A program made the translations under genes and the position numbers. Positions 59,318 through 64,000 of a stretch of 64,000 bases of DNA are shown here, one piece after another; position 1 is the first letter of the stretch; each line of letters starts with the position of its first letter. Source of the DNA: Bugula neritina (Eukaryota; Bryozoa; Gymnolaemata; Cheilostomatida; Bugulidae); assembly GCA_964035545.1 (NCBI GenBank), contig OZ037770.1:15288642-15352641 (forward strand). The letters run 5' to 3'. Under the pieces are notes generated by a model. That model saw only the letters and a list, made by a program, of their open reading frames with translations, searched no databases and had not been told where the DNA came from.

Positions 59318-61089
59318 TTGCTTGCTTTTACCTGCAGTGTATCTATTCAGTGAGACATCTATCTGATTAAAGTCCACTTAAAAATGCATGACTATAAATC
59401 GAAAGATTGTATGCTTTTGTTAAAAAATAAGCCATTTCAAAAAGCAAATATTTGAACCATGCAATAAATAAATTGATCTGAACAAGGGATTATTTACAAC
59501 TAAATGTATAAACTAGAATTAATGTTAGCTAACTTAATCAATGTCGCGATACACAAGTGCACGTGGATATATCAATTTTGTTTATCGACAGCATTTAAGC
59601 ATTGATTATAAATTCAAATCTGGTTATTGACAAAATATTAACATCCTATACTCAAAATTAAAGCAAACTGAAAACTTATTGCAGAAAATAATACAAAGAT
59701 CAATTATGCAAATATAAGACTATATTATCATAATAATATGAGGCTATTATTAGCAGCATGATCAATCAACAGTTAAATTTACGCTGCCAGTTTGCTGCCT
59801 GTATGTATTGCCTGCAACATGTGAGTTTTCTGTATTCCATTATTCTCCCAATTCTTACACCAACATCACTTACACCAACATCACTTACACCAACATCACT
59901 TACACCAACATCACTTACACCAACATCACTTACACCAACATCACCCATATACTGCTCACAATCATGCAGTTAACTATAAACATTGCATGTACAGTCTTTT
60001 AGTTTACTGACATCTGTTCCACTGCTCATAGCTTGTATACAGAAAGACAGTTGTTTGAAGAACTATGTTTGTTAGGCTATGATTGTATTGATTTATTAAA
60101 ATGATAGAATACCACTTTCAGTAATACAACGATGTTTTTAATTAGCTCTCTAATATCAACAGTAGCAAAGTTTGAAAATGTATTACCTATATTTGCTGTT
60201 ACTATAGCAACAGGAAGTAGGAGCCGACAAAATGCAGTAAGTTGAAGAGTGATGACCCGTAATTTGCTTTTATATGAGCAAAAATAATATATTTGAATAA
60301 AATAATATCTTTTTTGCATTTCTTGCAATAAGCAATCATAATACTTGTTGAATCTTTTTGTAAATACCTATCTGTTTTATAAATATTATTATCTGTACTT
60401 GAATATTTTTAGTGGTTCATAATTATTATTATTATATATTGTAAATATTCTTAGCATATTGTAAGTAACATATATCCATTGTGGTTGCATTTCTTATTTT
60501 TATAGCATCAATACAAAATGTAAGAAATAAGAAATTATAATTTGCTGTATACTATATTTTATTTAAAAAAATAAGGCATTATATATCTAGTTAAAATATG
60601 ATGAATAAAAACTAATATTACATAATTCGTAAAACATATATAAAAAATATATAATTCAAAATATTGCAGTAAATTAGGCCTATATATATTTTACTAAAAT
60701 TTGGTAAGAAAATTCATTGAGTACTTTGCATGGTTTTACATAACGAATATTATCAGTGAAAATATAATTATATAACATATAATAATTGAAATAATATATA
60801 ATAAATAATAAGATGACTAGAAGTATATCTCACATTTCAGTTTGAAGAGATAAGATCAGCTTAATCTGAGTTGGTTAGAACTTGAAGTCCGCTTAGATTG
60901 ATTCACCTTTGACCTTTAGGCCTGCATGCTTAGTTTGATTCAATTTTGAGTTTTAACGTAATATAAGTTCAAGGTCAAGGCCAAAACGTTCCTAAACCAG
61001 TTTATTTTATTTCACGTACATGTATATTACAGTAAGGCAGCATAACTCCACGTTATGCATGGCCTCATATCTGTCTGTATAGACTGAGT
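59318..61089. other. Intergenic stretch, no gene seen
   Basis: Very AT-rich. It contains a 15-bp minisatellite at 59856-59946. No exon or RNA gene recognised. As the region 5' of the minus-strand PAN-GON gene, it may hold its promoter. Confidence 0.45.
59856..59946. repeat. 15-bp minisatellite (CTTACACCAACATCA), six copies
   Basis: Six essentially identical 15-bp units. Frames stay open on both strands because the period is a multiple of three. Confidence 0.95.
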
Positions 61090-64000
61090 TCACTGCACAG
61101 TAGAGTCGGACTGAGAAGAGCAACTGGAGGAGATTTCTAGCCTGGCCTCCATCAGTCTCTGGAACTCTTGTACATCGCGTGTCTTGAGCATATCATTGAT
61201 AACAGAGAACTGAGGCTTGTCATACTGCTTCCTCATCTGCAAACAATAAGAAACAGAAAGGTAGTTAGGCCTCAGGTTTTTCAGGTGTGTGTCAAGTGTG
61301 TCAGGTGTGTGTCAGGTGTGTGTCAGGTGTGTGTCAGGTGTGTGTCAGGTGTGTGTCAGGTGTGTGTCAGGTGTGTGTCAGGTAAGCCTCCGGTGTGTGT
61401 CAGGTGTGTGTCAGGTAAGCCTCCGGTGTGTGTCAGGTGTGTGTCAGGTAAGCCTCCGGTGTGTGTCAGGTGTGTGCCAGGTATAATTAGAAAAACAAGA
61501 AACTCACTAAAGTTATAGTGAAAGAGCTTATCAAAAGTTTGGGTTATCAGAAAAAATCATTAATAGCTATACAGAAACAAACCCTTTCACATGCACAAGT
61601 ATTTTAATAGATGAAATACATAGCCTAATAGATTTTATTTCTATAATGACTATACTAAATAAAAAAGATACAGTATACTGCTTATTTTAATCATATATAG
61701 ATAATAATATCAATACTTTTTATTAAAAATTGATTACTTTTCATGATTATAATATATTCATGAATCAATTTGAAAGCTTGTTTAACTGTTCAAACATTTA
61801 AATTAAATCTAGAGTAAAGTATTATAGCAACAGTTAGAGGTGTGAGTTAAGCATAAAAGGTTTTATGTTAGCCTGATAAACCCAAACCAAGCTGAGCTAC
61901 CGGGTTGCCATGAACACCTTCCTCAATATTTGCTTTTATAGGCAGCAAATAAGCTAATGTGCAGTGCAAACAGTATCATAACCTGTTTAACAAAACTTGC
62001 TGTTGTGTATGAGCATCAGGATATTATAATTTTAAAAAATATTGAAGGAAATTACAGGTACATATATATTGTCATCAGTGAATGCAATGTGTGCGAAGAG
62101 TGCAGCTCAGTGTGTCAAACTAAGCCTAGGGCCACACTGTGCGTATTTTCGCATGCGAAAATTGAAATTACAAGTAGCAAAGGTGTCCACTGTAGGCGTT
62201 GAGAAAACATTCGCACTTGCGTTCAGAATGCTGAGCGACAAGTGCGAATCGTCGTCACCTAATTGGCTGGTAGTTATTTAGCGAGCCCAATTTCTTTATT
62301 TTAGTGCTAAATTCCAGTAAATTGCGTTTTATTGAAAGCGAGTGCGATTTAAAAATGAAAACTTCATTTATCTCGCACTTATAGCCATATCAACAAGGCG
62401 AGCAGTAAAGTTAAACGCAAATATTATTAGCTAGTAGTTTTCCAATCTCACTGACGCTACAGTGGACACCTTTGTTACTTATGGTCTCAGTTTTGGCATG
62501 CGAAAATACGCACAGTGTGGCCCTAGGCCAACTAAAAGCAGAAAGAGTGAGTTAAGTGAGCTGTTGATTAGCAAAGGAATGATAACTCTCAATTCTCACC
62601 TTCCCAAAACAATATGTCTGGGGACTCCATCAGCTAAAATGATCATATGTGGTTGTTATAGGGGTAAAATTGTGTGTGAGTTAGTTGCTTCTATATGCAG
62701 TTATATTGAATTATAAATCAGAAAAATTACTATCAATTATATTTTGATAACTTTTAGCCAAATTGTAGAGGGAACTTTAGTTTATTTATAACACACTATA
62801 TATCATTGCTCTTTTATTAATTTTAAAAACCTGTAATAATCTATAATAATGTTTCAGGGAAAATTTTTAAATTTGAAACTTCTTGCTCACTTTCAATTAA
62901 TCCAACAGTAAGCAGTCATAAAGCCCACCAAAATTTAGACAGCGCATAGTAAATAGTATATAAGCAGGTCATGTGTTTTACCTGACTTCGTATTACAGCT
63001 AAATATTTTTTCATACTATAATACACTTACAGTATATAAGCAACTTAAACTATTTACATAATGTGTATGAAAAGTTCTTTACCTGAGCTCTATGCCTCTG
63101 CAATAACATCTCCGACATTGTCAGTGGCTTCTGGGCATCCATCTTTTTCTGCCTTTCTTCACAAAGAGCATCTGATAAAAGCTCTGGTGCTGCAAATGCA
63201 AAAGTGTAAGGTGTTAAGGATTCTATCTGAGGAGATATTGAAATCTTGTGTCACATTTTGACTTTCTCAAAGTTATATTTTCCTTTTATGTAAGGTGGGG
63301 TGGGTATAAACCCAGCCTTAAAGCCTGGCCTCTGAGAATCACACAAAATCCTTTGAAGATTTTCGTGAGTTATCCTCTCATCATGACCAGCCACACACTC
63401 GTTGGACAAAACACGTAATAAATAGTCCGTGAATGAGTCTTGCACGAGATACAAACAGCAAAAAATTGACAAACAGAAAAACGTGATAGAAATGATATAA
63501 TCACTGTTGCTAAAATTATATTGACCGTTCAAATGATGCTTATCGTTGATTGTAATTTTTTGTCCATCGCCTCCGTTGTGTACACCTAACGAAATTGATT
63601 TCGTTTGAATTCTCTCAAAATTTTCTTTGTAAGATTGTGTTTTCGTGACAAATAAACAATTTTGTGTAATTCTCACGAGTGTGTGGCCAGGCCTTTACTG
63701 CATGCAGATTATCTGCATGCAGATTCACATAAGTTTTGTTTCATATACCAGAGCAAGCATAGTTTTCAAACTTGAAAAAATTTAATAAATTATTTTCTAA
63801 TTGTTTGAATTGCTTAAATGATTTTAATAATCCAACTTACACCCTAAGGCTTTAGGCATTAACTCTTGTGATTTTGATGTTAGGCCTCTTGTTTTTAGTA
63901 TTGGAGTCTTTGGTAATGGAGTCTTTGGTAATGGAGTGTTTGGTATTGATTCAGGTGTTTTTGGTAGAGCAACCTCTTCTGCTATATCTGGAGATGACCA
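61090..64000 (-). CDS. C-terminal part of an unidentified gene with Thr-Pro repeats (3 exons, 5' end outside window)
   Basis: Minus-strand exons 64000-63841 (partial), 63189-63083 and 61236-61090 join in phase (1, then 0) and end at TGA. The 5' part continues beyond the window. The first exon encodes repeated proline-directed sites (PKTP, PNTP, PLPKTP, PILKT), which would suit CDK or other proline-directed kinases, followed by a basic stretch. The next two exons encode a charged, probably helical region (EERQKKMDAQKP, LLQRHRAQMRKQYDK, FSVINDMLKT) and a Ser-rich end (SSSCSSQSDSTVQ). I do not recognise the family; a cell-cycle or spindle scaffold would fit the TP repeats but is only a guess. 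Introns contain two MITEs and a minisatellite. Confidence 0.62.
61278..61482. repeat. 11-bp minisatellite (GTGTGTGTCAG) with 33-bp higher-order units
   Basis: About eight 11-bp units, then three 33-bp units that add GTAAGCCTCCG. The higher-order unit contains CAGGTAAG, a perfect splice-donor consensus, on the strand opposite to the gene. It lies in the last intron of the minus-strand gene ending at 61090. Confidence 0.92.
62125..62527. mobile_element. 403-bp MITE with about 75-bp terminal inverted repeats
   Basis: The left end CCTAGGGCCACACTGTGCGT continues ATTTTCGCATGC. The right end is its exact reverse complement over the first 32 bases, and similarity resumes at AAAGGTGTCCACTGTAG on both sides, about 75 bases in. 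The interior has nested inverted repeats (ATTCGCACTTG with CAAGTGCGAAT). Flanks CAAACTAAG and CCAACTAAA are a possible imperfect target duplication. The ends resemble hAT-type MITEs, but this is not proven. It lies in the last intron of the 3'-end gene. Confidence 0.88.
63319..63697. mobile_element. 379-bp MITE-like element with gapped inverted repeats
   Basis: The left end TAAAGCCTGGCC, then GAGAATCACACAAAAT, pairs with the reverse complement of the right end, TAAAGGCCTGGCC, then GAGAATTACACAAAAT. The right arm has 8-9 additional bases (ACACACTCG) that also occur internally near 63393. The 141-codon minus-strand open frame (63251-63676) lies almost entirely within this element and has no ATG start. 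Confidence 0.65.
63699..63725. repeat. Short direct repeat of palindrome CTGCATGCAGAT
   Basis: CTGCATGCAGAT occurs twice separated by TAT, next to the MITE-like element. Each half contains the palindrome CTGCATGCAG. Confidence 0.7.

Noticed and set aside
59766-60002. Short open frames spanning the 15-bp repeat (TPTSL, ITYTN, DVGVS)
   Set aside because: Repeat-driven on both strands; the non-repeat parts have no recognisable features.
61168-61518. 116-codon VCVRCVSG repeat open frame
   Set aside because: Read-through of the GTGTGTGTCAG minisatellite, antisense to a supported exon.

Overview
This is an AT-rich window of animal nuclear DNA. Genes are split by many GT-AG introns of about 70 bases to 5 kb, most of the sequence is non-coding, and there are tRNA-derived SINEs, MITEs, a P-element-like relic, a LINE fragment and many micro- and minisatellites. 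The protein set (cytidine deaminase, a CAP-EGF-ShK secreted protein, an EAAT/SLC1 glutamate transporter, a PAN-GON secreted protein, Thr-rich mucin-like proteins) points to an invertebrate metazoan. I cannot fix the phylum from the sequence alone. Operons, ribosome binding sites and bacterial terminators do not apply.

Layout. 1-3 kb: no gene; a MITE, an AT microsatellite and a hairpin. 3.05-4.25 kb (+): a three-exon secreted Thr-rich protein. 5.1-26.5 kb: a large tandem segmental duplication. Unit 1 (about 5.10-13.29 kb) carries CDA copy 1 and ends in a broken exon of a mucin-like gene. Unit 2 (about 13.29-26.5 kb) carries CDA copy 2 and the intact minus-strand mucin-like gene (26.2-27.2 kb). 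Unit 2 has been enlarged by a degenerate THAP/P-element of about 3.9 kb in CDA intron 1, a LINE fragment of about 0.7 kb in intron 3, and a SINE-bearing stretch near its end. 27.8-28.4 kb: AT-rich DNA and a 7-bp satellite. 28.4-33 kb: no gene seen. 33.07-40.50 kb (+): a 13-exon gene for a 521-residue CAP-EGF-ShK-ShK protein with a Cys-rich tail. 41.43-45.62 kb (-): a complete nine-exon EAAT-type transporter, convergent with the CAP gene. 45.7-56.5 kb: no gene recognised; SINEs, a second copy of the first MITE and minisatellites. 56.55-59.32 kb (-): a small secreted PAN-GON protein. 61.09 kb to the window end (-): the C-terminal exons of an unidentified gene with repeated Thr-Pro motifs, with two MITEs in its introns.

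The genes do not form a pathway. The strongest themes are recent local duplication (CDA with flanking mucin-like genes), lineage-style secreted proteins with unusual domain orders, and tandem repeats that have grown out of, or up against, splice sites in several genes. All exon structures were read by eye from splice consensus, phase continuity and family motifs. No search or transcript data were available.
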